From Streptomyces liangshanensis (GTDB taxonomy: Bacteria > Actinomycetota > Actinomycetes > Streptomycetales > Streptomycetaceae), in contig NZ_CP050177.1 in NCBI RefSeq assembly GCF_011694815.1, positions 2,593,001-2,657,000 of the forward strand: a stretch of DNA of 64,000 nt, read 5' to 3'. Below the pieces are notes generated by a model, which saw only the letters and a list, made by a program, of their open reading frames with translations, did not search any database and had not been told where the DNA came from. Below are positions 17,269 through 26,580 of this stretch, one piece after another. A program made the translations under genes and the position numbers. Position 1 is the first letter of the stretch; each line of letters begins with the position of its first letter.

Positions 17269-17306
17269 AACCTATGGGGATTCGCGGGGCGCGCGCAAAC
17301 TATTTT
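17269..17306 (-). promoter_or_regulatory. WhiB7-type promoter driving the 125-aa ORF and wblC
   Basis: Minus strand: an AT-rich run AAAATA (17306-17301) sits two to three bases upstream of a -35 TTGCGC (17298-17293). An 18-bp spacer leads to a -10 TAGGTT (17274-17269). AT-rich DNA immediately upstream of -35 is the known hallmark of WhiB7/WblC-activated promoters, so autoregulation is inferred. Start site predicted near 17262. Confidence 0.55.
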
Positions 17307-17321
17307 CCCGCCGATTTTTCC

Positions 17322-19589
17322 TCACACGTCCTGCGCGCCGCTCGCAACCTCTTCACCTGCGCAGATGGCCAGTACGTCGGCGCCGAACCGGTCCAGCTTC
17401 CGGCGGATGACGCCGGCGATGCCCGTCAACTCCGCCTCGTTGCCCGGGACCGCCTCGGCGATCGCCATGAGTGTCTTGTCGGTGAAGACGCAGTAGTCCG
17501 GCTGGCCAAGCCGTTTGGCCTGCACGGCACGCCAGTCGCGCAGCCGCTCGTACAGCCCTTCGTCCATGTCGGACGGGCAGTCCTCGCAGCGCGACAGCTT
17601 CATCTCGCCCGCCTCGGTGAGGGTCTTCCCGCACACCCGGCAGAGCACGGGACCTCGCCGCTTGCGCCGCGCGCCGACGCCCGCGGCCCCGCCCCCGATC
17701 CCGCCCGCGTCGGAGCGCTCGAAGGACCCGCCGCGGGCCGCGACGGCGCGTCTGCTGCCCGGGACCGCGGACCCCGGCCGCAGCCCGTTGAGGAAGCGCG
17801 AGGGGCGCCGGGAGGCCCGGCCGCCCGGCGAGCGGGAGAGCGCCCAGGACAGGGACAGGTGCAAGCGCGCGCGGGTCACGCCGACGTAGAGGAGACGGCG
17901 CTCCTCCTCGACCTGTTCGTCGGTCTTCGCGTAGGTGATCGGCATCATTCCCTCGGTGAGCCCGACCAGGAACACGGCGTCCCACTCCAGGCCCTTGGCC
18001 GAGTGCAGCGACGCGAGCGTGACGCCCTGCACGGTGGGCGCGTGCTGGGCGGCCGCGCGCTCGTCCAGCTCGGCCACCAGGTCGGACAGGGTCGCGGACG
18101 GCTTGGCCCTTACGAAGTCCTCGGCCAGCCGCACCAGGGCGGCGAGCGACTCCCAGCGGTCCCTGACCGCGCCGGAGCCGGTCGGGGGCTCGCTGGTCCA
18201 CCCCGACGTGGAGAGCACCGCCCGCACCTGCGAGGGCAGCTCGACCACGTCGTCGAGCACCGCGTCGTTGCCCCCGAAGCGGGCCGCGCTGCGCAGGGCG
18301 GCGCCCGCTTCCCGTACCTCTTTGCGTTCGAAGAAGCGCTCGGCGCCGCGCAGTTGGTACGCCACCCCCACGTCCGCCAAGGCCTGCTCGTACACCTCCG
18401 ACTGGGCGTTGATCCGGTACAGCACCGCGATCTCGCCCGCCGGGACGCCCGCCGCGATCAGGTCGCGGATCCGGCGGGCGGTGGTCTCGGCCTCGGCGGG
18501 CTCGTCCGCGTACTCCGTGTAGACCGGTTCGGGGCCCGCCTCGCGCTGCGAGATCAGCTCCAGGCGATGTTCGGCGGCCCGGCCGCTCGCCTGGTGCAGC
18601 AGCCTGTTCGCCAAGTGGACGACCTGGGGCGTGGAGCGGTAGTCCCTGACCAGCTTGACGACGGTGGCGCCCGGGTGCCGCGTCCGGAAGTTCAGCAGGT
18701 GGTCCGGGGTCGCGCCGGTGAACGAGTAGATCGTCTGGCTGGCGTCACCGACGACGCACAGGCTCTCCCTGTCCCCCAGCCACAGCTCCAGGAGGCGCTG
18801 CTGGAGCGGGCTCACGTCCTGGTACTCGTCCACCACGAAGTGCTGGTACTGGCGGCGGATCTGGTCGGCGATGTCGTGGCGGTCCTGGAGGATGCCGACC
18901 GTCAGCAGCAGGACGTCCTCGAAGTCGATCACCGAGCGGTCGCGCTTGAGCTGTTCGTACATCCCGTAGATCTGGCCGATCTCGGCCGCGTCACGCGGGG
19001 CGTCGCGCAGCGACTTGGCGACCGCCGCCGGATAGTCGGCGGGCACGGTCTGGGTGACCTTCGCCCACTCGATCTCGCCCGTGACGTCCCGCAGCTCGTT
19101 GCGGTCCAGCCGGACCCGGCAGCGCGCCGCCGCCTCGGCGACCAACTGCACCTTGCGCTCCAGCAGTCGCGGCATCTCGCCGCCGACGACCTTGGGCCAG
19201 AAGAACTGGAGCTGGCGCAGCGCCGCCGAGTGGAACGTACGCGCCTGGACCCCGCCCGCGCCGAGCTGGCGCAGCCGCCCGCGCATCTCGCCCGCGGCGC
19301 GGTTGGTGAACGTGACGGCCAGTACGCTGCCCGGCTGGAGGATCCCGGCCCGCACGCCGTACGCGATCCGGTGGGTGATCGCGCGCGTCTTGCCCGTCCC
19401 TGCCCCGGCCAGCACGCACACCGGGCCGTGCAGGGCCGTCGCGACCTCGCGCTGCTCGGGGTCGAGCCCTTCGAGCACCGCGTCGGCGTCCCGCGGCGGC
19501 TCGACGATCTGGCCGTAACCGGCGGTCCGGCCCTCGTGCGGGTCCTGCGGGTCGTGCGGGAACAGTGGGGAATGCGTTGCTGCTGTCAC
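17322..19589 (-). CDS. uvrD2: UvrD2-type ATP-dependent DNA helicase (SF1)
   Basis: The 755-aa superfamily-1A helicase has Walker A AGAGTGKT at residues 61-68, motif Ia TFTNRAAGEMRGRL, motif II FVVDEYQDVSPLQ, motif III VVGDASQTIYSFTGA, and the late motifs SAKGLEWDAVFLVGL and VGVTRARLHL. The C-terminus differs from classical UvrD: a small CxxC...CxxC zinc-like segment (LCRVCGKT, CEDC) and a final HRDC-like domain, the UvrD2 arrangement known from mycobacteria. The GTG at 19589 is used because an upstream ATG is followed at once by a stop. It is divergent from mrx1 over 238 bp. Role: DNA unwinding in repair. Confidence 0.95.
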   Translation of the reverse strand: MTAATHSPLFPHDPQDPHEGRTAGYGQIVEPPRDADAVLEGLDPEQREVATALHGPVCVLAGAGTGKTRAITHRIAYGVRAGILQPGSVLAVTFTNRAAGEMRGRLRQLGAGGVQARTFHSAALRQLQFFWPKVVGGEMPRLLERKVQLVAEAAARCRVRLDRNELRDVTGEIEWAKVTQTVPADYPAAVAKSLRDAPRDAAEIGQIYGMYEQLKRDRSVIDFEDVLLLTVGILQDRHDIADQIRRQYQHFVVDEYQDVSPLQQRLLELWLGDRESLCVVGDASQTIYSFTGATPDHLLNFRTRHPGATVVKLVRDYRSTPQVVHLANRLLHQASGRAAEHRLELISQREAGPEPVYTEYADEPAEAETTARRIRDLIAAGVPAGEIAVLYRINAQSEVYEQALADVGVAYQLRGAERFFERKEVREAGAALRSAARFGGNDAVLDDVVELPSQVRAVLSTSGWTSEPPTGSGAVRDRWESLAALVRLAEDFVRAKPSATLSDLVAELDERAAAQHAPTVQGVTLASLHSAKGLEWDAVFLVGLTEGMMPITYAKTDEQVEEERRLLYVGVTRARLHLSLSWALSRSPGGRASRRPSRFLNGLRPGSAVPGSRRAVAARGGSFERSDAGGIGGGAAGVGARRKRRGPVLCRVCGKTLTEAGEMKLSRCEDCPSDMDEGLYERLRDWRAVQAKRLGQPDYCVFTDKTLMAIAEAVPGNEAELTGIAGVIRRKLDRFGADVLAICAGEEVASGAQDV

Positions 19590-19628
19590 CCCGCCATGCT
19601 GTCAGGTCGCCGGAGACGGCTGTTCCCG

Positions 19629-19637
19629 TTGTCCACA
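19629..19637 (+). promoter_or_regulatory. DnaA-box-like 9-mer upstream of uvrD2/mrx1
   Basis: TTGTCCACA matches the preferred Streptomyces DnaA box exactly. It lies in the divergent uvrD2-mrx1 intergenic region, about 40 bp from the uvrD2 start. Confidence 0.35.
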
Positions 19638-19827
19638 GCCGTGCCGCGTCTGTCATACGAATACGGTCCTGACCGTTACGGGACCGGACCGGGAAGGGGC
19701 TGGACCGGTACGGGAATGGTCCCCGCCTGCCGTACGTTCCAGGGATTGCGGCGGACCGCCGGTGCACCCACCGGGGCCCACGGCCTCACGGCCGACGCAT
19801 CGAGCGAAGCAGAGGAGCGCGAGGGAC

Positions 19828-20082
19828 ATGCCGGGCACTGTGACGATGTACAGCACGACGTGGTGCGGATACTGCCGCCGCCTCAAGGGCCAGTTGGACC
19901 GCGAGGGCATCGCCTACACGGAGATCAACATCGAGCAGGACGCGGCGTCCGCGGCCTTCGTCGAGAAGGCGAACGGCGGCAACCAGACCGTGCCGACCGT
20001 GGTCGTGGTCGCGCCGACGGGCGTCGACGTCACGATGACCAACCCGAGCCTCGCGCAGGTCAAGCAGGCGCTCGGCGCCTGA
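19828..20082 (+). CDS. mrx1: mycoredoxin (Mrx1-type glutaredoxin)
   Basis: The 84-aa thioredoxin-fold protein has the redox motif WCGYC with Cys13 and Cys16, a conserved cis-Pro segment (QTVPTVVVVAPTG) and a short C-terminal helix (LAQVKQALG). This is the size and motif of actinobacterial mycoredoxin-1, which reduces mycothiol mixed disulfides on proteins. The ATG at 19828 is chosen over upstream in-frame codons because GAGGGAC lies just before it. Placement next to nudC and uvrD2 matches other actinobacteria. Convergent with nudC across a terminator. Confidence 0.93.
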   Translation: MPGTVTMYSTTWCGYCRRLKGQLDREGIAYTEINIEQDAASAAFVEKANGGNQTVPTVVVVAPTGVDVTMTNPSLAQVKQALGA

Positions 20083-20136
20083 CCCCGGGCGCGCCCGGCC
20101 CTGATGCCTGGCGTGACCTCGCTCCTCCCACACCCC

Positions 20137-20172
20137 CGATCCCCTTCGAAGCCGGCGCTTCGGAGGGGATCG
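20137..20172. terminator. bidirectional terminator between mrx1 and nudC
   Basis: CGATCCCCTTCGAAGC (20137-20152) and GCTTCGGAGGGGATCG (20157-20172) pair over 16 bp with one T-G wobble and a CGGC loop, between the convergent mrx1 and nudC genes. Confidence 0.8.
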
Positions 20173-20240
20173 GCGCTGTGCGGAGGAGCGGGGTGGGATT
20201 CCGGTCCGCGCCCACTGGGGCAGCGGCTACTGCGCGGCGG

Positions 20241-21188
20241 CTACTGGGGCAGCGGCTTCGGCAGGGGCTTCCCGTACCAGAGCTCCACCAGCCGCGCGGC
20301 GATCGAGATGCCCGCCGGGGGCAGGATCTCGCCCGTCTCGATCGCGGTGCGCAGGTCCTCGCGGGAGAACCAGCGCGCCTCCTCGATCTCCTCGCCGTCC
20401 ACCGTGATCTCCGAGGACGTGGCCCGGGCCATGAAGCCCAGCATCAGGCTCGACGGGAACGGCCACGGCTGGCTCGCCACGTACTCGACCTCGCCGACCG
20501 TGACGCCCGCCTCCTCGAAGACCTCGCGGGCCACGGACTGCTCGATGGACTCCCCGGGCTCCACGAAGCCCGCCAGCGTGGAGAACCGGCCCTCGGGCCA
20601 GTGCACCTGCCGGCCGAGCAGCGCCCGGTCCTCCTCGTCCGTGACCAGCATGATCACCGCGGGGTCGGTCCTCGGGTAGTGCTCGGCGCCGCAGGCCGGG
20701 CAGCGGCGGATGTGGCCGGCCGCCGCGATCACGGTGCGTTCGCCGCAGCGCGAGCAGAAGCGGTGCAGCCGCTGCCAGTTCTCCAGCGCCACCGCGTGCA
20801 CCATCAGGCCGGCGTCCCGCTGCGAGAGCAGCAGCCCCGCCTCGCGCAGGCCCGCCGCGCGCGCCGACTGGTCCATGCGGCCGGGCAGCGCGTCCTTCTG
20901 GAGCGCGAAGTAGCTGACACCGTCCTCGTCGGTGCCGAGGAAGTAGCGGTGGGTCTCGGTGACGGGCGCCTCGAAGGCGGGGGTCATGACCAGTTCGGTA
21001 CGGCCGTCCGGGGTGTCGTCGATCAGCACCTGTCCGCCCGACACGACGAAGACCCGGGTCGACGGGTGGCTCCAGGCAGCCGCGAGCCAGGCCTCGTCGA
21101 GACGGTGGTGCGCGGCGCGGTCGACGCCGCTGGGCGCGGTGAGACCGATCGGTCGGTGTGCGAGATCGGCACTGCTGATGGTGCTCAC
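20241..21188 (-). CDS. nudC: NAD(+) diphosphatase (NADH pyrophosphatase) NudC
   Basis: The 315-aa protein has the full NudC layout: an N-terminal domain, a zinc ribbon (FCSRCGER and RCPACGAEHYPR), the Nudix box GFVEPGESIEQSVAREV followed by FEEAG, and the NudC signature QPWPFPSSLMLGFMA just after it. It cleaves NAD(H) to NMN(H) and AMP and, in bacteria, removes NAD caps from RNA 5' ends. GTG start at 21188; 37 bp downstream of the M20 peptidase, so likely in one transcript with adnA-adnB-M20. Ends at a terminator shared with convergent mrx1. Confidence 0.95.
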   Translation of the reverse strand: MSTISSADLAHRPIGLTAPSGVDRAAHHRLDEAWLAAAWSHPSTRVFVVSGGQVLIDDTPDGRTELVMTPAFEAPVTETHRYFLGTDEDGVSYFALQKDALPGRMDQSARAAGLREAGLLLSQRDAGLMVHAVALENWQRLHRFCSRCGERTVIAAAGHIRRCPACGAEHYPRTDPAVIMLVTDEEDRALLGRQVHWPEGRFSTLAGFVEPGESIEQSVAREVFEEAGVTVGEVEYVASQPWPFPSSLMLGFMARATSSEITVDGEEIEEARWFSREDLRTAIETGEILPPAGISIAARLVELWYGKPLPKPLPQ

Positions 21189-21225
21189 AGGTTACTTCCA
21201 ACTCCCCCGGGTGGATGGGTTCTGT

Positions 21226-22620
21226 TCAGCGGAGAGCGGCGGCAAGGTCGCCCCAGAGGTAGGCGGTGGTCTCCACGCCCTTGAGCAGCAGGTCCAGTTC
21301 GACCTTCTCGTCGGGCGCGTGCCAGCCGTCGGACGGTACGGAGATGCCCAGGAAGAGCACGGGTGCGCCGAGGACGTCCTGGAGGTCGGCGGCCGGTCCG
21401 GAGCCGCCTTCGCGGGTGAAGAGGACGGTTTGTTCGAAGGCGCGGCCCATCGCCCGGACGAGCGACCGGAGGGCGGGGTGGTCGAGCGGGGTCAGGCAGG
21501 GGCGGGTGGCGGCGCCGAAGGTGATCTTGTGCCGGACGCCGTCCGGGACGCGTGCCTCGATCCAGTCCCGTACGGCCCGCTCGATCCGGTCGGGGTCCTG
21601 GCCCGCCACCAGCCGGAACGAGAGCTTCACGTGGGCGGAGGACGGCACGATCGTCTTGCCGCCGGGGCCCTGGTAGCCGCCGCCGATGCCGTTGACCTCG
21701 GCGGTCGGGCGGGCCCAGATCCGCTCCAGCGTGGAGTGCCCGGCCTCGCCGAGGGTGCCGTGCGACTTGGCCGTACGCAGCCAGCGCTCCTCGTCGAAGG
21801 GCAGCGCGGCGAACAGCGCGCGCTCGGTGTCGGTGAGCGGGGCGACGCCGTCGTAGAAGCCGGGGACCGCGACGCGCTCGTCCTCGTCGTGCAGCGACGC
21901 GACGATACGGGCGGCGACGGTGGCCGGGTTGGGGACGGCTCCGCCGAAGGAACCGGAGTGGATGTCCTGGTCGGGGCCGTACAGCTCGATCTCGCAGTCC
22001 GCGAGGCCGCGCATGCCGGTGCAGACCGTCGGGGTGTCCTCCGCCCACATGCCGGTGTCGGAGACGATCACGACGTCGGCGGCGAGGCGGTCCGCGCGGG
22101 CCTCGGCCAGCGCGCGGAAGTGCGGGGAGCCGGACTCCTCCTCGCCCTCGACGAGCAGCTTGAGGTGGACGGCGGGGGTGGTACGGCCGGTGGCGGCGAG
22201 GTGGGCGCGGACGCCGAGTGTGTGGAAGAACACCTGCCCCTTGTCGTCCGCGGCGCCGCGTCCGTACATCCTGCCGTCCCGTACGACCGGCTCGAAGGGC
22301 TCGCTCGACCAGCCGTCCTCCCGGGCGGCGGGCTGCACGTCGTGGTGGCCGTAGACCAGGACGGTGGGGGCCGCGGGGTCGTCCGAGGGCCACTCCGCGA
22401 AGACGGCGGGCGCGCCGGGGGTCTCCCAGATCTCGGTGACGGGGAAGCCCGTCTCCCGGAGTTTGGCGGCCAACCAGTCGGCGCTGCGGCGCACGTCGGG
22501 GGCGTGGTCGGGCTGGGCGGACACGGACGGGATACGGATCCAGTCCGCCAGGTCGTCGAGGAAGGCGGCGCGGTGGGACTCGATGTACGTACGGACGACG
22601 CTGTCCGGGGTGTCGCTCAT
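21226..22620 (-). CDS. M20 family dipeptidase (zinc metallopeptidase)
   Basis: The 464-aa protein is an M20 peptidase: metal ligands in VYGHHDVQP, the acidic pair in GRGAADDKGQVF, the catalytic Glu in KLLVEGEEESGSP, and IVSDTGMWAEDTP. The lid-dimerisation part has NGIGGGYQGPGGKT and the late TREGGSGPAADLQDVLG. This resembles the carnosinase/CNDP-type subfamily of dipeptidases. ATG 22620 (MSDTPDSVVRTY) follows the adnB stop by only ten bases, so it is co-transcribed with the helicase-nuclease genes. No signal peptide; cytoplasmic. Exact substrate unknown. Confidence 0.93.
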   Translation of the reverse strand: MSDTPDSVVRTYIESHRAAFLDDLADWIRIPSVSAQPDHAPDVRRSADWLAAKLRETGFPVTEIWETPGAPAVFAEWPSDDPAAPTVLVYGHHDVQPAAREDGWSSEPFEPVVRDGRMYGRGAADDKGQVFFHTLGVRAHLAATGRTTPAVHLKLLVEGEEESGSPHFRALAEARADRLAADVVIVSDTGMWAEDTPTVCTGMRGLADCEIELYGPDQDIHSGSFGGAVPNPATVAARIVASLHDEDERVAVPGFYDGVAPLTDTERALFAALPFDEERWLRTAKSHGTLGEAGHSTLERIWARPTAEVNGIGGGYQGPGGKTIVPSSAHVKLSFRLVAGQDPDRIERAVRDWIEARVPDGVRHKITFGAATRPCLTPLDHPALRSLVRAMGRAFEQTVLFTREGGSGPAADLQDVLGAPVLFLGISVPSDGWHAPDEKVELDLLLKGVETTAYLWGDLAAALR

Positions 22621-22630
22621 GACATCGAGC

Positions 22631-25600
22631 CTAACCGGATCCGGCGGTCGACCGGTCTGCCGTCCGTCCTGCGTCCCCGTCCCCCGGCCCGTCCCCGCCC
22701 GCATCCGCGCCGATGTTCGCGCCGCCGTCCCCGCCGGTGAGGATCGCCTCCAGCTCGGCGCGGGAGAGGAGCCGGTCGGGGCGGACGACGTCTCCGGTGC
22801 GCACGTACAGGAACGCGGCCGTCACGGCGTCCGGCGGGAGGCCGTGCTGCTCGGCCCAGGCGAGGCGGTAGACGGCGAGCTGGAGCGGGTCGGCGGTGCG
22901 GGTACGGCTGGTCTTCCAGTCGAGGATCTCGTACGTGTCCGCGCCGGTCTCCGGGTCGGTGGTGCGGTAGACGGCGTCGATCCGGCCGCGGATCACCCGG
23001 CCCGCCAGGGTGAGCTGGAACGGCGCCTCCACCCGGTACGGCGTACGGCGCGCGTACGGGGTCAGCTCGAACGCGGCCTTGAGCGCGGCCAGGTCGCGTT
23101 CGTCGGCGATCTCCGGCTCGTCCTCGTCGCCGCCAGGCAGCTCGTCGGGGCCGAGCAGGGGCAGCGGGAGCGCCTCGAAGCGCGACTCGACCCAGGCGTG
23201 GAACCGGGTGCCCCGCCGGGCGGCGGGCTGCGGGGGCCGGGGCATGGGGCGGGCCAGCTCGTGGGCGAACCCGTCCGGGTCGGCGGCGAGGCGCATCAGC
23301 TCGGAGGCGGAGAGCGAGGGGGGTACGGGGACGTCGCGGACGGCGGCCCGTGAGCGGCGCAGCTCGCGGGCGAGCGCGTCGAGGTCCCGGTCCCAGGAGG
23401 CGAGGGTCCTGGCCTCCTCGGGCAGGAGCCGCGGGGGGGCCGAGCGGGGGGCGGGGACGGAGGGGGCGTGCGGGGGCCGGGGCTCGCGTCCGTCACGCGC
23501 GTGCGCCTGTTCTTCGCGCCGGGGGGATACGGGCCCGGGGGGCGGCGGTACGGGTCCCGGCGGCCCGGCGGCCTCGGGGTCCGTGGGCCAGTCGTCCCAG
23601 TCCAGGGGGTCGTCCTGGGGCATGGCGGCCGGAGCGCCGTCGACATCGGCGTCCGGCGGCGCGTACGTGTCCTCCAGGTCGTCCGGCTCGTCCCCGAAGT
23701 CCTCGTGGCCGAAAGGCTCGTCCTCGAAGGAGGCCTCCTCCAGCCCATCCATCCCGTCCATGCCGTCCGCGGCCTCCGGCGGCAACTCCTCCTCCGCCAC
23801 GCCCGAGCGCAGCTCGTCCAGGTGCGCCAGCACCGTGTCCGCGGCCGCGCGGCGGCGCGCCAGGGCGTCGGCGTCCAGCGGAAGGGGCCAGGGCTGGGGC
23901 GCCGACGCGGCCCGCAGGGACGGGTTCTCCTCGTCCCCGGCCGGTTCGTCCGCCCACGCCTCGATCTCGCCGTGGCCGGCCACGCAGTGGTCGTACAGCG
24001 CGTGCAGGAAGTCCGACGGACCGCGCGTGCGCTTCTGGGTCGGGCCCCACCAGTGGCCCGACCCGAGCAGCAGCGAGCGCGGGCGGGTGAAGGTGACGTA
24101 CCCGAGGCGCAGTTCCTCCGTGTGCTGGTGCGCCTTCATCTCGTCCTTGAACGCGGCGAGGCCCTTCGCGTCCCAGGAGGTGACCTCCGGCAGCGTGGGC
24201 GCGTCGCCGCGCAGCGGGTGCGGGAGGACCTTCGCCTGGGCCGTCCACGCCTCGCGGGCCCGGGTGTTGGGGAACTGGCCGCCGACCAGCCCGGGGACTG
24301 CGACCACGTCCCATTCCAGGCCCTTGGCCTTGTGCGCGGTGAGCACCTTCACCGTGTTCTCGCCGCCCGGCAGCGCGTTGTCCAGCCCCTTTTCGTACTG
24401 CGCCGCCGTCCGTAGGAAGGCGAGGAACGCCAGCAGGCCGGCCTCCCCGTCGAGCGCGGCGAACGAGGCCGCCATGTCCAGGAAGTTGTTCAGCGTCTCC
24501 CGGCGGCGGGCGGCCAGCGCGTGCGGCGAGGCGGCCAGTTCGACCTCCAGGCCCGTCACGGCGAGGACCCGGTGCAGGACGTCCATCAGCGGGTCGGCCA
24601 GCGAGCGGCGCAGGTCGCGCAGCTCGGTGGCCAGCCGCGCGAAGCGGACCCGGGCGGCGGCGGAGAACGGCAGGCCGTCGTCGGGGGCGCCGGCCGACTC
24701 CAGGAACGTGTCCAGGGCGTCCGCGAGGGAGATCACCTCCGCCGGGTCGGTGCCCTCCACGGCCGCCGCCAGCCGCGCGTCCGTGGAGTCCTCCCCGTCG
24801 GGACCGGGACTCCGGTGCACCAACAGCCGCGCCCGCCGCCCCAGCAGCGCCAGGTCACGCGGGCCGATGCGCCAGCGCGGCCCGCTGAGGAGCCGTACCA
24901 GCGACGCGTTCGCCCCCGGGTCCTGGAGCACCTCGCAGACCGCGACGAGGTCGGCGACCTCCGGGAGGTGCAGCAGCCCGGAGAGCCCCACCACCTCGAC
25001 CGGCACCTCTCGGGCCACCAGCGCGCCCTGGATCTCGGCGAAGTCGCCCGCCGTACGGCACAGGACGGCCACCTCGCCCGGTTCCTTGCCCGTACGCACC
25101 AGGTGTGCGAGGGAGTCGGCGAGCCAGGCGATCTCGTCGGCGTGGGTGGGCAGGAGGGCGCAGCGCACCATGCCGTCGCGCTCGGCGCCCGGCGCGGGGC
25201 GCAGCGCCTCGACGCCCTCGTGCATCGCGCGCAGGGGCGTGGCGAGGCCGTTGGCCAGGTCGAGGAGCCGGCCGCCGCTGCGGCGGTTCTCGCTGAGGGA
25301 GAAGCGGGTGGCGGGGGTGCCGTCCTCGTACGGGAAGTGGTCGGGGAAGTCGTCCAGGTTGGCGACGGAGGCGCCGCGCCAGCCGTAGATGGCCTGGCAG
25401 GGGTCGCCGACGGCGGTCACCGCGTGGCCCGTGCCACCGCCGAAGAGGCCGGACAGCAGGAGGCGCTGGGCGACGGACGTGTCCTGGTACTCGTCGAGGA
25501 GGACCACGCGGAACTCCTCCCGGAGGATCCGGCCGACCTCGGGCCTGGTCATCGCCAGCTCGGCGGACAGGGCGATCTGGTCGCCGAAGTCGAGGAGGTC

Positions 25601-26335
25601 GCGGGAGCTCTTCGCCTCCCGGTAACGCCGGACCAGGTCGAGCAGTTCACGGCGGGCGGTGGCGGCCTCGGGGATCTTGCGCAGCTCGGCGTTGCTGAGC
25701 CGGACGCCGTCGAGGGTGCGCAGCAGCGCGACGTCGTGCGCTTCGAGCGTGCCGGGCCGTACGAGATGCTCGGACAACTCGCCGTCGAGGGCGAGGAGAT
25801 CGCTGACCAGCGCCGGGAGGGACTTGGTCAGGGCGGGGTACGGCCCCGGCGCGTCCCGCAGCACGCGCGCGGCGAGCTGGAAGCGGGTGGCGTCCGCGAG
25901 GAGGCGGGCCGTGGGCTCCAGGCCTATGCGCAGGCCGTGGTCGGTGAGGAGCTGGCCGGCGAAGGCGTGGTACGTGGAGATGCGGGGTTCGCCCGGGGGG
26001 TGGTCGGGGTCGATGGCGTCGGGGTCGGTGACGCCGGCCCGCACCAGCGCCTTGCGGACGCGCTCGGCCAGCTCGCCCGCGGCCTTGTTGGTGAACGTGA
26101 GCCCAAGGACCTGCTCGGGGGCGACCTGCCCGGTCCCCACCAGCCACACCACCCGGGCCGCCATGACCGTCGTCTTCCCCGACCCGGCCCCGGCCACGAT
26201 GACCTGCGGGGCGGGCGGCGCGATGATGCAGGCCGTCTGCTCCGGGGTGAACGGAATGCCGAGAAGCTCCTTGAGCTGCTCGGGGTGGTCGAGGTGTGCG
26301 GACACCCCAGGAAGGCTATCGGCCACCACTGACAC
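22631..26335 (-). CDS. adnB: AdnB-type helicase-nuclease subunit
   Basis: The protein of about 1,234 aa is a UvrD-like SF1A helicase with a RecB-family nuclease. Walker A VAGAGSGKTT is near residue 40. LGLTFTNKAAGELAERV, VLLDEYQDTSVAQRLLLS, VGDPCQAIYGWRGASVAN and AHKAKGLEWDVVAVPGLVGG are helicase motifs. After a disordered acidic/Pro-rich linker (about 830-980) comes the PD-(D/E)XK nuclease with YEILDWKTSRT and QLAVYRLAWAEQHGL. With AdnA it would resect double-strand DNA breaks, the actinobacterial counterpart of AddAB. The subunit letter follows mycobacterial gene order. The start is uncertain: GTG 26335 and ATG 26404 are both in frame, with no clear ribosome site. Confidence 0.88.
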   Translation of the reverse strand: MSVVADSLPGVSAHLDHPEQLKELLGIPFTPEQTACIIAPPAPQVIVAGAGSGKTTVMAARVVWLVGTGQVAPEQVLGLTFTNKAAGELAERVRKALVRAGVTDPDAIDPDHPPGEPRISTYHAFAGQLLTDHGLRIGLEPTARLLADATRFQLAARVLRDAPGPYPALTKSLPALVSDLLALDGELSEHLVRPGTLEAHDVALLRTLDGVRLSNAELRKIPEAATARRELLDLVRRYREAKSSRDLLDFGDQIALSAELAMTRPEVGRILREEFRVVLLDEYQDTSVAQRLLLSGLFGGGTGHAVTAVGDPCQAIYGWRGASVANLDDFPDHFPYEDGTPATRFSLSENRRSGGRLLDLANGLATPLRAMHEGVEALRPAPGAERDGMVRCALLPTHADEIAWLADSLAHLVRTGKEPGEVAVLCRTAGDFAEIQGALVAREVPVEVVGLSGLLHLPEVADLVAVCEVLQDPGANASLVRLLSGPRWRIGPRDLALLGRRARLLVHRSPGPDGEDSTDARLAAAVEGTDPAEVISLADALDTFLESAGAPDDGLPFSAAARVRFARLATELRDLRRSLADPLMDVLHRVLAVTGLEVELAASPHALAARRRETLNNFLDMAASFAALDGEAGLLAFLAFLRTAAQYEKGLDNALPGGENTVKVLTAHKAKGLEWDVVAVPGLVGGQFPNTRAREAWTAQAKVLPHPLRGDAPTLPEVTSWDAKGLAAFKDEMKAHQHTEELRLGYVTFTRPRSLLLGSGHWWGPTQKRTRGPSDFLHALYDHCVAGHGEIEAWADEPAGDEENPSLRAASAPQPWPLPLDADALARRRAAADTVLAHLDELRSGVAEEELPPEAADGMDGMDGLEEASFEDEPFGHEDFGDEPDDLEDTYAPPDADVDGAPAAMPQDDPLDWDDWPTDPEAAGPPGPVPPPPGPVSPRREEQAHARDGREPRPPHAPSVPAPRSAPPRLLPEEARTLASWDRDLDALARELRRSRAAVRDVPVPPSLSASELMRLAADPDGFAHELARPMPRPPQPAARRGTRFHAWVESRFEALPLPLLGPDELPGGDEDEPEIADERDLAALKAAFELTPYARRTPYRVEAPFQLTLAGRVIRGRIDAVYRTTDPETGADTYEILDWKTSRTRTADPLQLAVYRLAWAEQHGLPPDAVTAAFLYVRTGDVVRPDRLLSRAELEAILTGGDGGANIGADAGGDGPGDGDAGRTADRSTAGSG

Positions 26336-26580
26336 CGCTTGGGGGTGGGCGTCCGCCCGGGGGGGGTGCCCAGTGCCAGGGCGCCGACGCCGGGACCTCG
26401 GCATCTCGCGCGTGCCTCGGGTCGGCCGCGGTCCCGGGGGGCGCCCCGGATGCGCTCGGCCCGCACCGGTCCCGCAGTCCCAGGGGGACACCTCGGCGTT
26501 CCACGGCTGACCCGGCAGGGCGGGGAGCGTCCGGGTGTTTCGGGGCCCCGGGGCGGGGGCCGGGGTCGGTGGGTGGGGGC

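Noticed and set aside
17274..21284. 1,336-codon plus-strand open frame
   Set aside because: It spans the complement of uvrD2 and nudC and the whole mrx1 gene in another frame; composition is that of a GC-bias shadow.
24521..26332. 603-codon plus-strand open frame opposite adnB
   Set aside because: Antisense shadow; no recognisable motifs, while the minus strand shows complete helicase motifs.
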